Both the position numbers and the translations under genes were made by a program. The notes under the pieces were generated by a model. That model ran no database searches, was not told the origin of the DNA, and saw nothing but the letters and a program-made list of their open reading frames with translations. This document shows, piece after piece, positions 31,967 to 44,739 of a DNA stretch of 64,000 nt. Source of the stretch: Fagopyrum homotropicum (Eukaryota > Streptophyta > Magnoliopsida > Caryophyllales > Polygonaceae); contig BSWB01000001.1 in assembly GCA_033239125.1 (NCBI GenBank), positions 142,429,981 to 142,493,980 on the forward strand, given 5' to 3'. How positions within the stretch are numbered: position 1 is the stretch's first letter; the number at the start of each line of letters is the position of its first letter.

Positions 31967-34900
31967 CTACTCCTCGCAAGCAGATATCTCCAACTCTTGG
32001 AGTTCATTTAGTACATTGCTGCATATACATCAAAATTTCAACAAATCTAATTACACAAGCGTGTTGATTAAACAAGGTAAACACTGAAAAGACGATTAGC
32101 AAGAAATGTACCTATCCGAGGGGTAAACCGAAGCAACAAAGTCTTCATCCTCAGAAAACATCAGCAAATTCTCCGACTTCATGTAGTATATGACTGCATC
32201 TACGTCAAAGTCCATGAGAAATCCAAACTTGATCAACTCTGACAACCTGGGAATTCTATCTTCCTTCTCCCACAGCAGCCCCTCTGCCAAGACCTGGGCA
32301 AAATTCGTTGCGAATTCGACAACATTCTTCCGACCCATTGACCTCTCCAGCTTTTGAGCATATAGCTTCTTCTCGTTCTTGTCCCAGTATATCATCCTGC
32401 TTGCATTAACAGTAAGGGTGTCTCCTGAAGACAGAGCTAGGTTCATTCTCATAGTAATAGGCTCATCTGTCTCAAGTGCAGTAACGTCAAGGAGGCGCTG
32501 AACGGTTTCTTGTCTGCTCTTGGGATTCATTTCAAGCTCGGGGTCAGCTAAGAACCCGAGAATGAGCATTACCAGTCCCTTTCCAATGAACAAATTTTCA
32601 AGGCTAGTTTCCTTGGAACTGAGAGACGACGTGGAGGGAAGAGACTCGGCTTTCACCACAGCACTAGAGATGGTCCGTACACCAATGCTTCTATAGATTT
32701 CTAGAATCTTCGAATGAGGAATGCTCCGAGGGGTCCAGACGAAGAGTGGCAGTTCAGATGAACTCCAGAATAGATCCTTCAAGAGTAGGTCGTCCGGAAC
32801 AAATACATCACATTTCTTGACTAACTGAATTTCAACTGATGATGAACATGCTGGGACTCTCGACATGCATTCAGCGAGGCTCTTCTCGGTTTTCAGATTC
32901 CAGTGTTTAACAACATATGACCAAAATGAGCTACATTCAGTAAGTAAAGGCTGGTTCACTGAACTCTCCCAGACCCTCCAGAGCCGGCAATAGTCATCCA
33001 TGGAAGGTTGTGATCTCACTCCAAAAGCACGTCCAAAGTAGCTCAGCAGTTTCGACTCATAGTGCTTCTCCAACACTATCAATCTCGAAAGGAACAGATT
33101 GTCCTTATTGTACAGAACACATTCTGAAGGACTAACCCAGCTCCTGTGTGGTATCCATATAAGAGCAGAAGCTTCTCCTTCCGGCTCCCAGTTGTGTTGG
33201 TCTAAGTGAGAATAGATTCTCTTTATCAAATCAAAATCCGAGTGAAGCGTGATGTGTCTAGCGACCAAGTAAGTCCCGGATGCTATGTCAATACTTACTC
33301 CAATTGCTCGGAGCTCTTTTTCATACTTGGAAATCAAAGGTCCATAATGCACTTCATCAATGAATGGACCGTCATCAATCTTCAAGGAAGCTGCCCATGT
33401 AGAACTGTAAAGAATGCAGTCAGATGGAGGCATATAGCCGAACTTAGTCTTCAACCATGCCTTCTCAGACATCTTCCTCAGGAAGGATTCCGGAAGGCAA
33501 GCATTCTCTTCGAGTTTCTGGCGAATGATGTTCAACAAAGAAAAAACACTAGCAGGAGTTATCTGATTCACATCGGTAGGAAAATAAATGTGCGAGAACA
33601 CAAATCTTGCACTGTCCTTGATATCAGTCACCACACCAATACAAGAAAGATCTTTTTTGTACTTGTGGATTTCATTTCCGTACCATCTATCACTGTCATC
33701 GATGAAAGGAAGAGTCGTGATCTTAGAGATAGGCTCCCACTCCATACCAAACAGTATGCAGTCTCTCGGGGAATTATAACTTGCCAGCCGTGTTCGTAGC
33801 CATTTCTCTTCAGTTATACACTTTCTGAAATCTATAGGAAAGGTGAACTCCCTTGATTTCCTGAGTTCTCTATAACAAGCAAGAAATGAGAACACGTGCT
33901 CCTTTACGAAGTTGGAACGTGACGTTTTCTCCTTAAAAGCCTTCACAAATGCCTTAGCTGCAGCATCCAGCTCAACCACCACACCAATCTGACTCAGCTC
34001 AGACTTATAGTGGAGGAGGATCTTGTTTTCATAGAAGTTTCCATCAATATATGGAAAACCATCAAAAACCAGTAAAATGCATCCCCATTCAGGGTCATGA
34101 AGGAAACACTCAGATGGATATTTGAAGCCACAGTTCGTTTTCACACATTTCGCAGCTTGCAGTGCAGCAACAACTTTCCCTTTCGAAGTACAGTTCCGGA
34201 TACAATTCAGCAACAGAATCAAATAATCTGATTTCCAGTAACTTATGGAACTTGATGACTTCAGATAATCCACTAGGATCTGATAGTTACTGTTAAATTC
34301 GGTCACCACACCAAGAAGCCCGAGCTCTGTCTTATATTCAAGTAGACAGTCTCCATAGTACCCCTCATCAATGAAAGGAATGTCACTTACCTCGGATGCA
34401 ACCATCCAGCTCTTTCCATCCAGAAAAGAGCTGGCCGGGGACCTGACTCCTTGAGAAGTCCTCATCCAATTTCCCTTTCTTATGCTGGCAATGAACTCAT
34501 CAGGAGAAAGGTACTTGTTCCTCATGTATCTGATCAGCTCAAGCATTGCTATCACATTGTTTTTCGTTAAGCACGAGGTTTCAGCCAAGGACATGAGGCA
34601 GTTCCCAATGAATTTGCATGCTTCGCCATATGTAGACATCACCCCAATAGCTTTCAACTCCTCCTCATAGCTACTCAACTTGTAATCATAGTAGCCTTGG
34701 TCGATGATAGGAATGTCAATCATAGCCGACGCATTCTGAAGCAGTGTTCCCCAAGATGAACTGTGAAGGAAAGATTGACTCGGGGGTCTATACCCTGTAC
34801 ATCCACTCATCAAGACCCTCAGCCAGCTGCCCCCCGTAATGGATCTCAAGAAATTAGTTGGTAACGAGATACCCTTTGACCGAAGCTTACGAATCCATCC

Positions 34901-37900
34901 CAGCAGCATAAATACATTCTCCTTGGTCAATGGAGAAGAAACACAGGTAAGGGTTGCATTAGGAGGAGTTATATCCGGGATATCAGATGCACCCACATAT
35001 TTTCTCAAAAACTCCACAAGATTAGCCTTATGCAGATAATCCTCGTGGAGCTCAACGTAACCTTCGGCACTCCAAGGGTTTGATTTAAACAGCTGAACCC
35101 ATATGCTTCCATTTGCAGGGACAAGGACAGCTTTCCTCTGAGCAATTATCAGTCCATAGCTATTGATTAATGGCATTTGCTTGCAAAGGTAATCAACCTC
35201 TGAAATCGACAGATATCCCTTCGAGAAAGAGTGATGCAGAAAATGGGCAAACGCCAAGAGCAGCCTGCGGTCATTGCATAGTGAGCTCTGACAAAGCTTA
35301 TAAGCATAGTCATAGACAGTAACTGCTGCAATTTTCAAATGTTCTCTTAACCATATCAGAAGTGAATCCCTTCTTGAACATAAAACCTGAATGTCCTCTA
35401 CCATGAAAAACAAATCTGATGCACACTTAAATTCCTTGCTCCACATAATCAGCAATGAAGCATATCTAGAATCATGTGATCGACATAACGTGGGGCCACC
35501 GCTGTTCGTCACTTGCTCTATGCTCAGCAAAGACGAACCACCATCCTTGTCAACATACTTCAACAGTGGAATACTCTTGACAGTTGTTCTTTCAAAGCAA
35601 GAACTCCAGTTCACAGCAATAAACTCGAGGAGTTCAACATAAACATCATTGTCAACTCCCAAAACAAGGTTGCAACTCCTGATGCACTTTGAGTACCACT
35701 CGTTGTCAACATATTGCACGGCCAAAAAAGTGAGTATGTCATTGTACTCATCTTTGTCAAAGGAAGAACTGATTATATACTTCCCATGGGACGAGAGGTT
35801 CTGCAACTTCACCCCTTGTTTTTTGGCCTTCAACAATATGTTCCAGAAAGGGCGTAATATTCTTCCAACTTCAGAAGGCTTGTGGAAGAACCTCTGTGTT
35901 GTAAAAGATTCTGATGGAACCATATTCTCCTGGACAACTTTCTGCCTTATTGAGTCCCGGACAATATTAAGCTCTGGGAAGGATGATTCTTTGGTTGGAA
36001 GTAGCTTAAAAAAGTCTGCCACAACTGATGAAGGAGCAGCTTCATCATTCTTTACAAGAGCCGTAAACGCGCCCATGAAAGCAGCAGGCACACAGGACAG
36101 AATGCCTTTATTCCAGACATCATCCAGCACAATTTTCTCCCTCGAGGATTGCAGGATGAAATCCGCTTGAATTATAAATGGGAAATTGGTGACCATTTCA
36201 GTTGGAAGGAAAGCATAGATTCCCGCCTCCATTGTACCTCTGTTGAGACGTTGTCCAGAGGGAAAGGCGAGAGTTATAGACCACTCATCCACCTCCATCC
36301 TCCTCTCCACTCTATTCTCCTGTCTCACAGGAAACCTCTGCCTCCACATATAGTAGCTGCATTTTCTTTCTTTACTATCTTCCTCAGAAGAAGTAAGATG
36401 TAAAGTGAAGGATTCTGCATCAATGTTCTTCTTGGCAACAAATTCCTTCTCACTTGAAACAGATATAGCATGTAGAGAATTGGGCTTTCGGGAATCATCA
36501 TCAGTTTCCTTGACGGAAAGGCTCCTGATCTTTGACAGAAATAATAGTAACTCAGGATGGATGCTTGCCAGCTGCTTCTTCACAGAATTAACCTTTTCGC
36601 GCTTCAAAGGCAAGATTATTGTGGTTGCTGGAAGCTGAGAGCAGCCATAGATTTGTTGAATCTCAGAAACAGTTGGGTTTTCATCCACCCATTCAGGGAC
36701 GATATAGGAAATCTCACAGTCTGGACAAGGCTGCTCGTTAAACCGGACTTGATAGCCATTGCTGAAAATGTATGGGTGAGAGGTCAGAATGAATACGCTC
36801 TTAAAGCCAATACCTGTTAAGGCATACAATAGCACATCAAATTATTAGCTCACTACTGTCAACATATTAACAAGGATTAGAGTTTTGATATGGCATAATC
36901 ATAATCCCACATAGTAATGAACTGCAAATTTAATGTGAAATTAAAACTCCTTACATGGAGTATGATAATAGAGTTCTTGATCTCCAAAAACCATACCTTG
37001 AACTTAATATTTCTGAGTTGGTAAAGCAATACAAATTTTTCCTTTCAAAATAAAAAAAAAATCTCTTCATTATAGATCATATATAAATTTATGCTAAACT
37101 TACTAAAATGTCAAAACTTATAATACGACCCCGTATAATTGTCTATCTAGTCTCAAAAAAAAATTCAAAATAATTGTCCATGAACATTCATTTAATGTCA
37201 AAACTTTCTAAAAAATTAAAGTTCTATATACATTTCCTATTCTTGAGAAACGAATTTATAAGATTCTTATATAGTGTATCTTAAAATGTGTGCAAAATAG
37301 TAATGGTCTCATTTTCTTCCTTTTTTTAGTTTCTTTCTCAATGTTTCGCAGGAGGGAGTATTATCATAACATGATGAAGACATGATGAAGAAATGATGAA
37401 CTAATTCAGAGTATAAAATTTAATATGCATTCATATAGGATGTTTCGGATCTTTCATATATTTACTTTTAGCAAGGATATAACAACAGTGTGAACACAAC
37501 CATAATATATACAGCAAGAGTATTGAACATAACAAAACTGAGTAAAATAACCTTTCTCCCCGATGTATCCACTCCTTCTCTTGCCGGACTTTGAGGAGTC
37601 CCCAATACTGCAAACGGAATCCATGTTCCGGCGTGAGAAACCCTTTTCATTATTAAACACTAGTAAGGTCATCGGAGCTCCAGTTGCTGTAATATCCTTT
37701 GAAGTTAACAAAAACTCCAGAGATGGCTCGACTCCTTCAGCGTACTCATTGTCCTCCGCATTCTGCACTTACATAGATCAAAATTACATCTTTTTGCCAA
37801 TTTAACATGAGAGATAGAGTGGTGATCCTTGTTCAAACCTGGATTAACTCCATAAGAAAGTGAACATCTTTTGAGTAAAGCTCAGTGGAGAGGTATTTGA

Positions 37901-37997
37901 CAGCCATTCGCAAGTCTCTGCTTACTCTGATCTTGCCAATGCCAATTTGGTACTTCTCTTTCCTGATGTCCTCTATATGTGCTCGCGGTGTAGCCAT
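31967..37997 (-). CDS. NO VEIN/sacsin-like protein with N-terminal GHKL (HSP90-type) ATPase domain
   Basis: Four coding exons: 37839-37997, 37552-37762, 32112-36813 and 31967-32018, all with GT-AG introns. Lengths 159, 211, 4702 and 52 sum to 5124 nt, 1708 codons with stop. Start ATG 37997 (MATPRAHIEDIRKEKY). The ATPase fold is at the N-terminus: N-box (LMELIQ/NAEDNEY, split by intron 1), glycine-rich box FNNEKGF, and GEKGIGFKS split by intron 2. The FLPTEMVTNFPFIIQADF block typical of the plant family lies in the large exon, which then carries repeated IGV/PFIDE...Y modules. Plant relatives are described as histidine kinase/gyrase B/HSP90-like ATPases and NO VEIN-like proteins; the biochemical role is little known. 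No lesion was seen, so it is probably functional. Confidence 0.85.
32019..32111 (-). other. Last intron of the NO VEIN-like gene (93 bp)
   Basis: Donor GATAG/GTACATT and acceptor ATGTATATGCAG/C. If unspliced, the protein would end four residues into the intron (YISC). Splicing adds a 17-codon acidic tail, S-N-V-L-N-E-L-Q-E-L-E-I-S-A-C-E-E. Confidence 0.75.
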
Positions 37998-38557
37998 TGT
38001 CAGAAAAACAGTGTAAACCTGTAATGCAGCCCAAGCAAGAGAAACACAATAGCAATGAGTGCATATAAATGCAGAGAAAAATATGATAGGCACTTTCTTT
38101 GCTAGGAAGAAACATGCAAAAGTTAAAGGAGTAAACACCAAGTGTGAAAGCAAGAATACAAAGATTATTGTCAGCCAATCAAAATTTTTTTGGTTTTTTT
38201 CACAAGCTAGAATCTTTTGGTCGTCTTGGTCTTTCCTTATTTTATAAAAAAGTGTTTGCTTTTTAGCCTTACCTTCTCACCAAGGAAAGGGGACAACTAC
38301 TATAACACCAAAAAGCAAAGTAAATGTAAATTATATTTGCACTACCCTTCCCTACAGTCAAAATTGTTTGAATATGCAACTCAATTAAAATCTAAGTTGT
38401 TTCTATTTGATCATTTTTACTTCTCTTTAAGGTTATTCTTTACTTGCATGTTTGCTTATTCTTATCAGCTTATGACCCAACACCCAGATCCACATGTGTT
38501 AGTACACAATTACAGATAAAACTATACATATTCAAAGGAGTGAAGATGTGCCAAAAC

Positions 38558-38573
38558 AAGAATAACTAATATA
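38558..38573 (+). repeat. Target-site duplication of the LINE, left copy
   Basis: AAGAATAACTAATATA, identical to 43962-43977. The first A bases merge with the poly(A) tail on the right copy, so the unambiguous part is 14 bp. Confidence 0.9.
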
Positions 38574-38648
38574 TTACATAAAAAAACGCTCTCTTCTCTC
38601 TCTTCTCTCTCATCCCATCCGGGTGTAAGCGCTGCTTGCACCACCCCA

Positions 38649-40433
38649 GTGCGGCTGCCCGGCCGTGCCCCGCCCACTCGCTCACTGGTCCCCATGGCCG
38701 GTTCAAGGAGGTCCCGTCGGCTCACCATCAAACTCTCAGAGCTGCATCACCCAAACTCACACCAGAACCCTCCACCAAAAAATACCCCAAAAAATACCCC
38801 AAAATCTCCTGCCCCTAACTCGCCGGAAACCCCAGTCGAGCCCATCCCTGATGACTTGATTCGCACCAATAACAGAAGACTTAACCCTAAACCCATCAAC
38901 TCGCCTCCCCTTTCATCAGATATACTCTTCCCACCATTAAGCCAAGCTTCACAAAAACATACCCCATCATCTCCTTCTAGCCCAATGACCAGTACAGTCC
39001 CCCTGGATCAACCCACCCAGGTTGTGCAACGCCAGGTCGCCTCTACTGATCCTAGTCTGAATGGGCAACCCATACCAACCGTTCGAACTTCCCTGGAGGA
39101 GACGCCCGACCCCTTGGATCCCAATGCTGTCATTAAACCTACCATTCCTACTCCCGAGACCGTTAGCACGAGCGACCTTCCAACTCTCTTATCCTTAACC
39201 CCTGACACTCAACCCCCAAAACACGCATGCGTTGAGCATAAAGATAGCTTTAACGACACGTGTATTAATTACAAAGATATTCTCTCGAGGAGCATTGGTT
39301 GGAATCATGTCCAGCTTTCATTCATTCCCGGACTTGAATCCGGACATACTCCGTTCACTGACGATGAGGTGGATGAAAACATCAAGAAATGGCAGCTAAC
39401 CCTAGTAGGGTTTCCGCTTGGCAGTCCCATATCCTATCATCGCATGAATAGGTTTGTTATGGAAAATTGGCTCTCTATCCCTAAGCCAAAATTCCTTCGT
39501 AATGAGAAGGGGGTCTTTGTATTCCACTTTGCTAACGAAGAAGATCTCAACACAATATTGACTGGTAATCCTTGGGTCACGAATGGATCCACCACCATGC
39601 TACTTAAAAGATGGACTAAGGACCTGCCCCTTGACTACTCTAGTCTCAGCTCCTTGCCAATTTGGATCACTTTGTACGACCTAGATTACAGGTTCTTGTC
39701 CCAGCACATGTTGGCGAAGATTGGATCTGCTCTTGGCACTCCCATTCTCACAGATACTTGCTCTGCTAATCAAGACAGATTGGGTTATGCGCGAATTCTG
39801 GTGGAGATTCAGGCCTCACGCTCCCTGTTGCGCGAGGTGACACTGACTGGATCTGATGGAAACTCCTACGTTCAGAAAATTTCCTATGAATGGCTCGCAC
39901 CTCGTTGCTCGTCTTGCATGATCTTCGGTCATAACTGTTGTGGTATGAAGGAGAAACCTGGTTACGTACAGACCACGAAACATAAACACCCACTACCCAC
40001 AAAGAGGAGAGTCCCTAACACTAACCCTAACCCTAATCCCATCCTACCAACACCACACTTCTCCATGAAAATCCACCAAGTACCAAAGGCCACCCAGTCA
40101 AACCACTCTCTTTCATTGACTAAGCCAAATGGTGTGGAGGTTATCTCTCCCGACCTCCACACTAACCAGTCCCATCTTAGTCCAACCAGGACTCCGAAAC
40201 CAACCCTTGAGATTCAAAGTGAATCTACTTCTACCTCAGGTCAGGAAGCCAGGCTTCTCGAGCAAGCTCACAACACTGATGCTCACCTCTCTACTGATCT
40301 ACAAAACCTTCCTGACAAGCTACCTTCTCCCATCCCTTCTACTCATTCTACAAAACCAATAACCCCTTCATCTGACCATCCATCGATAGCAAGAGCTACC
40401 ATGGAATCTACAGAATCTCTCAATGATAATTAG
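38649..40433 (+). CDS. LINE ORF1: DUF4283 and zinc-knuckle RNA-binding protein
   Basis: 594 codons, intact. The N-terminal ~190 residues are Pro/Ser/Thr-rich and disordered. DUF4283 spans about 215-400 (WQLTLVGFPLG, LPIWITLYDLDYRFLSQHM). It is followed by a Cys/His cluster (YEWLAPRCSSCMIFGHNCC), a C-x2-C-x4-H-type knuckle as in Ta11-like elements. The tail is Pro/Thr-rich. The likely role is RNA chaperone/RNP formation. The first ATG (38649) may not be the start; MAGSRRSRR, in frame at 38694, is also plausible. Its stop (TAG 40431-40433) overlaps the ORF2 start. Confidence 0.82.
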   Translation: MRLPGRAPPTRSLVPMAGSRRSRRLTIKLSELHHPNSHQNPPPKNTPKNTPKSPAPNSPETPVEPIPDDLIRTNNRRLNPKPINSPPLSSDILFPPLSQASQKHTPSSPSSPMTSTVPLDQPTQVVQRQVASTDPSLNGQPIPTVRTSLEETPDPLDPNAVIKPTIPTPETVSTSDLPTLLSLTPDTQPPKHACVEHKDSFNDTCINYKDILSRSIGWNHVQLSFIPGLESGHTPFTDDEVDENIKKWQLTLVGFPLGSPISYHRMNRFVMENWLSIPKPKFLRNEKGVFVFHFANEEDLNTILTGNPWVTNGSTTMLLKRWTKDLPLDYSSLSSLPIWITLYDLDYRFLSQHMLAKIGSALGTPILTDTCSANQDRLGYARILVEIQASRSLLREVTLTGSDGNSYVQKISYEWLAPRCSSCMIFGHNCCGMKEKPGYVQTTKHKHPLPTKRRVPNTNPNPNPILPTPHFSMKIHQVPKATQSNHSLSLTKPNGVEVISPDLHTNQSHLSPTRTPKPTLEIQSESTSTSGQEARLLEQAHNTDAHLSTDLQNLPDKLPSPIPSTHSTKPITPSSDHPSIARATMESTESLNDN

Positions 40434-43400
40434 ATCATGTTCTTGGAACATCAGGGGATTGAATGACCTTGCAAAACAAAGAGCAATCCAATCTCTTGCT
40501 AAGAAGCAAAACTTAGACCTCCTAGCCATTCTCGAGACTAGGCTTCGATCCAACAATGAGAAACGTATCTCTAAATCCCTCTTTCCCTCCTGGAATCATG
40601 TCTCTAATGGTTTAATCTCACATAACTGCCGAATATGGGTCTGGTGGAATCCGGCAAAGCTTCACCTTTCTACCCTCATCACAACCGACCAGCTCATACA
40701 TTTCCAGATCTCTAATCCCTTATCCAATCCGAACCAATCCATTATGGCTGAGTTATCCTTTGTTTACGCTCATAACTCACCGGATGACAGATCTGACCTT
40801 TGGTCCACCATATCCACACTGAGGCTGCTCAACCATAACACTCCTTGGGCTTTGCTTGGCGACTTTAATGTCACCTTATCCCCGGATGAGAAGACAACAA
40901 ATAACATACCAGCTGTTACACAGACCTCGGATGAGATTGCAAGATGTTTTGAACACAATCAACTCTCGGATTACCCCTTCTCTAGGTGTAAGTTTACATG
41001 GAATAACAAGTAGATCGGTTCCAGAATCTGGAGTAAGCTAGATCGCATCATCACTAACAAGGCGTGGCACTTTACATTCCCTCAATCCAAGGCCCATTTC
41101 GAACTTGCGGATATTTCTGATCATTCATCGGCCTTACTCTTCACTGAAGCGGTTGATGCCAAGCGTAATGTTCCCTTCAGGTTTAATAATGCCTGGATCA
41201 ATCATGAGAACTTCCAGGATAGTGTGAAGAGGGTTTGGAATTCTGAGATTAGTGGTAATCCCATGTTCAAGCTTACAAGGAAGTTAAAGCTTCTTAAACC
41301 AATTCTCAAGAGATTCCCCAGTGCCAAGATCGAAGAGTTCCACACTAAAATTCAGAATCAACAAACGACCCTTCATGACATTCAGATGAGAATTCAATCG
41401 GACCTTCATAATGCCACTCTCCTGGAGGAGGAAAAGGAAAACTCTACTACCTTGAAGGAATGCTACAATGACCTGCATGTCATGATGGCCCAGCTCTCCA
41501 AAGCTAACTGGACCGCTCATGGTGATCAATGCTCATCCTATTTTTTCAGAGGTATCAGAACTCGTAGATGTACCAATCACATCAAAACCATCCGTACCAT
41601 AAATGGAGCCTTAACCAATGATCCGGACACCATTGACAATACCTTTGTCAACCTTTTTAGGCTCTCTCTTAACCCACCAAGACATGTTCCTCCGGATCTC
41701 ATACCTGACATTAACCTACCTGCCCTTACCCCTGAGGATGTTGCAACTCTGAACTTGGTGGTAACACCCGATGAGATTAAGAAGGCCCTCTTCAGTATTG
41801 GGGACAATAAAGCGCCTGGACCAGATGACTATAGCTCTAAGTTCTTCAAGTCGGCATGGGGAACCATTAAAGATGACTTTATCAATGCAATCCAGGACTT
41901 CTTCTCAAATGGAAGACTATTGAGACAGGTTAATCATGCATCTATCTCTCTAATTGCAAAACATGACAACCCTCTTGCCCCATCCGATTACAGGCACATA
42001 TCATGTTGTACTACCATCTACAAGACAATATCAAAAATTCTCTCGGCTAGAATCAACTCTATCCTTCCGAGGATCATTAGCTTTAACAAAAGTGCGTTTG
42101 TATCCAAGAGATCAATCAAATACAACGTGCTTATCTGTCAAGGGATGCTTAACAAATATGGAAGAAAACATGTTTCACCCAGGGTTGCCATGAAGGTGGA
42201 TATTTCAAAAGCCTTTGACTCGGTTAACCACACTTTCATCATCCATTGTCTCCAGAAGATGGGTTTCCCGGATCACTTTGTTGGGCTGATCAATTAGTGC
42301 ATCTCAACTGCCACTTTTTCAGTTAACATCAACGGTTCCCTTTCTGGGCACTTTGCTGGTAGTCGTGAACTACGTCAGGGGTGTCCACTATCCCCACCAC
42401 TCTTTGCCATCGCTATTGAATACTTAACCATCATGATTCAGTTGAATACCTTGAACCCCGAGTTCAATTACCATCCCAAGTGATCCTCTCCCATCATTAC
42501 CCATCTCACCTTCGCAGACGACCTGCTACTTCTTTGCAGAGGTGACATCCCCTCCATTAAGATTTTGAAGGACACCCTTGATGTATTTGGTACTGCTTCC
42601 GGACTCAAGATTAATCCAGCCAAATCTCTCCTCTTCACTGGAGGGATGAAGGATGCTGAGATCGATAGGGCGGTTAATATCACTGGTATGACCATTGGTA
42701 CTCTTCCCTTTCTATACCTTGGAGTGCCAATTGGGAGCAGTCGACTCTTGATACAAGATTATCTCCCCTTGATTCACAAAGTTACTAAACGCATTCAATC
42801 CTGGAGTGCAAAGGCTCTCTCTTATGCTGGTAGAGCACAACTTGTCAAGGTTGTTCTCTTCTCAATAAATCACTACTGGAGTTCCATGTTCTTACTCCCT
42901 GCTAAGGTTATCAGTATGATTAACGGTCTCATTCGTTCATACTTTTGGTCGGGTGTTGAGAATAGTAAGAGGTCACTGGTTGCATGGAATGTGATATGCT
43001 CCCCTAAAGCCATTGGTGGGCTCGGGTTTCCGGATCTTCATGCGCGTAATAAAGTTGCCCTTGTTCGGCTTATTTATGAGATTGATAAGGGGGAAAGCAA
43101 TATCTGGACCCAGTGGATTTCTAACCACCTCATTAAGAGAAGCAGAAGCATATGGAGTTGCAGCCCCAAATCTCACCATAGCGTTTTTTGGAAGAACCTG
43201 CTCAAGATCAGAGATGAAATTCCCACCCCTCCATTGGGTAGGCACGGGGATATATTGTCTAACCCTAATGGTGCCTTCTCCCATAGCAATGTCTATGCTA
43301 TCTTCAAACCCAACATTCCCCTTGGCCATCCTAATCCCTTCAAGGCTATCTGGCTTAACTCAAACATCCCGAAGTGCAGCTATATCTCCTGGCTCGCGGC

Positions 43401-43848
43401 GCTCAAAAGACTACCCACACTGGCTAGGATCAAAGCATGGAACCTGACTACAAACGACCTATGCAAACTTTGCAACAACTCTGTGGAGAACGATGACCAT
43501 CTGTGGACCCATTGTAGCTATGACTCCCTTGTCCTTGACATTGTCTCCAGATGGACCAATACCCCCTATCCCGCCCCCTATCTGAGCAAACTATGGAACT
43601 GGCTCAATACCTGCTCCAATCACAAGCCCAAGCTGCTTGATAGCATCTGGATTGCATCCATCATCTCCTTCATTTACCAGATTTGGATGGTAAGAAATAA
43701 CATGATCTTTAACAACTCCTTTACTAGAGCTGTGGATTGTGCTGGTACGATCATCAAGACCATAAAGCTCCATTTCGAATCCAACTGGAAAGACAGATCC
43801 CCCTCTACTCTTCAAATGGCTAGACTGCTGAATCTTAATCTTGCTTAA
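40423..43848 (+). pseudogene. LINE ORF2: endonuclease, reverse transcriptase, zinc-knuckle; three in-frame stops
   Basis: One frame of 1142 codons from ATG 40423, overlapping the ORF1 stop in ATGATAATTAG. AP-endonuclease domain: SWNIRGLND, ILETRLRSNN, LLGDFNVTLSPDE, and SDHS after the first stop. RT: APGPDDYSSKFFKSAW, KVDISKAFDSVNH, LRQGCPLSPPLFAI, and FADD as the catalytic YADD-type box near 42515. C-terminal zf-RVT: NLTTNDLCKLCNN then HLWTHC. Stops are TAG 41011-41013, TAG 42295-42297 and TGA 42481-42483. Not functional as it stands. Confidence 0.9.
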
Positions 43849-44478
43849 CTCGGCTTGATCCCTTGTTGTCTCTTTTACTCTAGTACCTGTGTGTATCGAA
43901 CTTGATCTTGTAACCTTCATGTATATCCCTCTCTTAATACAATTAACATTTCAAAAAAAAAAAGAATAACTAATATAATCAATCATGGATTTAGAACTTC
44001 ATCCCAAACCATGTCTAGCCCATATATAGTTAGTTCTAACTGTCAACTGGTAAGCCTTCATTGCTTGATGTGTTGAAGAATCACAATCGTCATAGATGTT
44101 CACCTATAACCGGGTGGATCTAAAACTACAGAAAAAATAACCCTTTTTTTTGTTGCATCACATATATATATAAAAAAAAACTTGTCCCTTCCTCCATGAT
44201 CACATAAAGCATTGCAAAACCAAGTGTAAAGTTTTCAACTTTTAGCCTTTTACATACAATAAATTTAACATGAACCCAGAAAAAGAAATCATCATTTTAA
44301 AGAGGGAGCCAGAACAAACTCAACAAAGTGTACATATTTCAACACTTTTTACAGTCGGTAAGAGTAAAAGAAAATATATTTTGAGGAGAAGAGGAAAAGA
44401 TTTCACTATTTTAAGCTTCGATGGTCTATTTGATGCAATCTTTAGATATAACTTCAAAAGGTAGACAAAATTTCTCAC

Positions 44479-44720
44479 CTTCTTAGTTTGATGTAGTAGG
44501 AACTCGGAAGAAATGTAAGAAATGTGTTTGTGGGTGATATGAATTCTGAAGCAAGGGTAAGACGAAGAAGCAAAAGTAGTCCTTGGGAAATGGAGAAATA
44601 CTGAGTGACAATCAGAAAATCATTATGGAACTCTTTATGAGAAGGGAAAGATATATTCCTTCTGGAACTCTAACCGAGGGAAGGGGACGATAGATCGGTA
44701 AGATGCACTGAAGCGCCGGA
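44479..44720 (-). promoter_or_regulatory. Candidate 5'-UTR exon and promoter of the NO VEIN-like gene
   Basis: Minus-strand, pyrimidine-rich leader ending in a good donor (AAGAAG/GTGAG) and containing no ATG-led long ORF. A TTTTATTTTTATGAG stretch at about 44755-44770 could serve as the TATA region. Evidence is positional only. Confidence 0.3.
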
Positions 44721-44739
44721 GACTTACGTATCGATCAGT

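Larger units (their letters stand above)
38574..43961 (+). mobile_element. Full-length plant L1-type LINE in opposite orientation to the host gene
   Basis: About 5.39 kb, from a short 5'-UTR rich in CTCTTCTC through ORF1 and ORF2 to an A-tail at 43953-43963. It is bounded by an exact 16-bp target duplication (38558-38573 and 43962-43977). ORF1 is intact; ORF2 is in a single frame but has three stops. A perfect duplication with a decayed ORF2 suggests that it either moved recently from a defective source by trans-help or has picked up stops since. Confidence 0.92.
38019..44478 (-). other. Inferred 5'-UTR intron of the NO VEIN-like gene, enlarged by a LINE
   Basis: Acceptor GCATTACAG/GTTTACAC at 38019-38020 lies 21 bases before the ATG. 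The proposed donor is CTAAGAAG/GTGAGAAA at 44477-44478. Without the 5.4-kb LINE the intron would be about 1.1 kb. The sequence between the LINE and the donor (43978-44478) has no gene. The donor assignment is inferred. Confidence 0.45.

Noticed and set aside
33206..33799. 197-codon plus-strand frame opposite the NO VEIN-like gene, and several shorter ones to 36820
   Set aside because: Antisense shadow of a strongly coding exon; no domain and no splice or start context.
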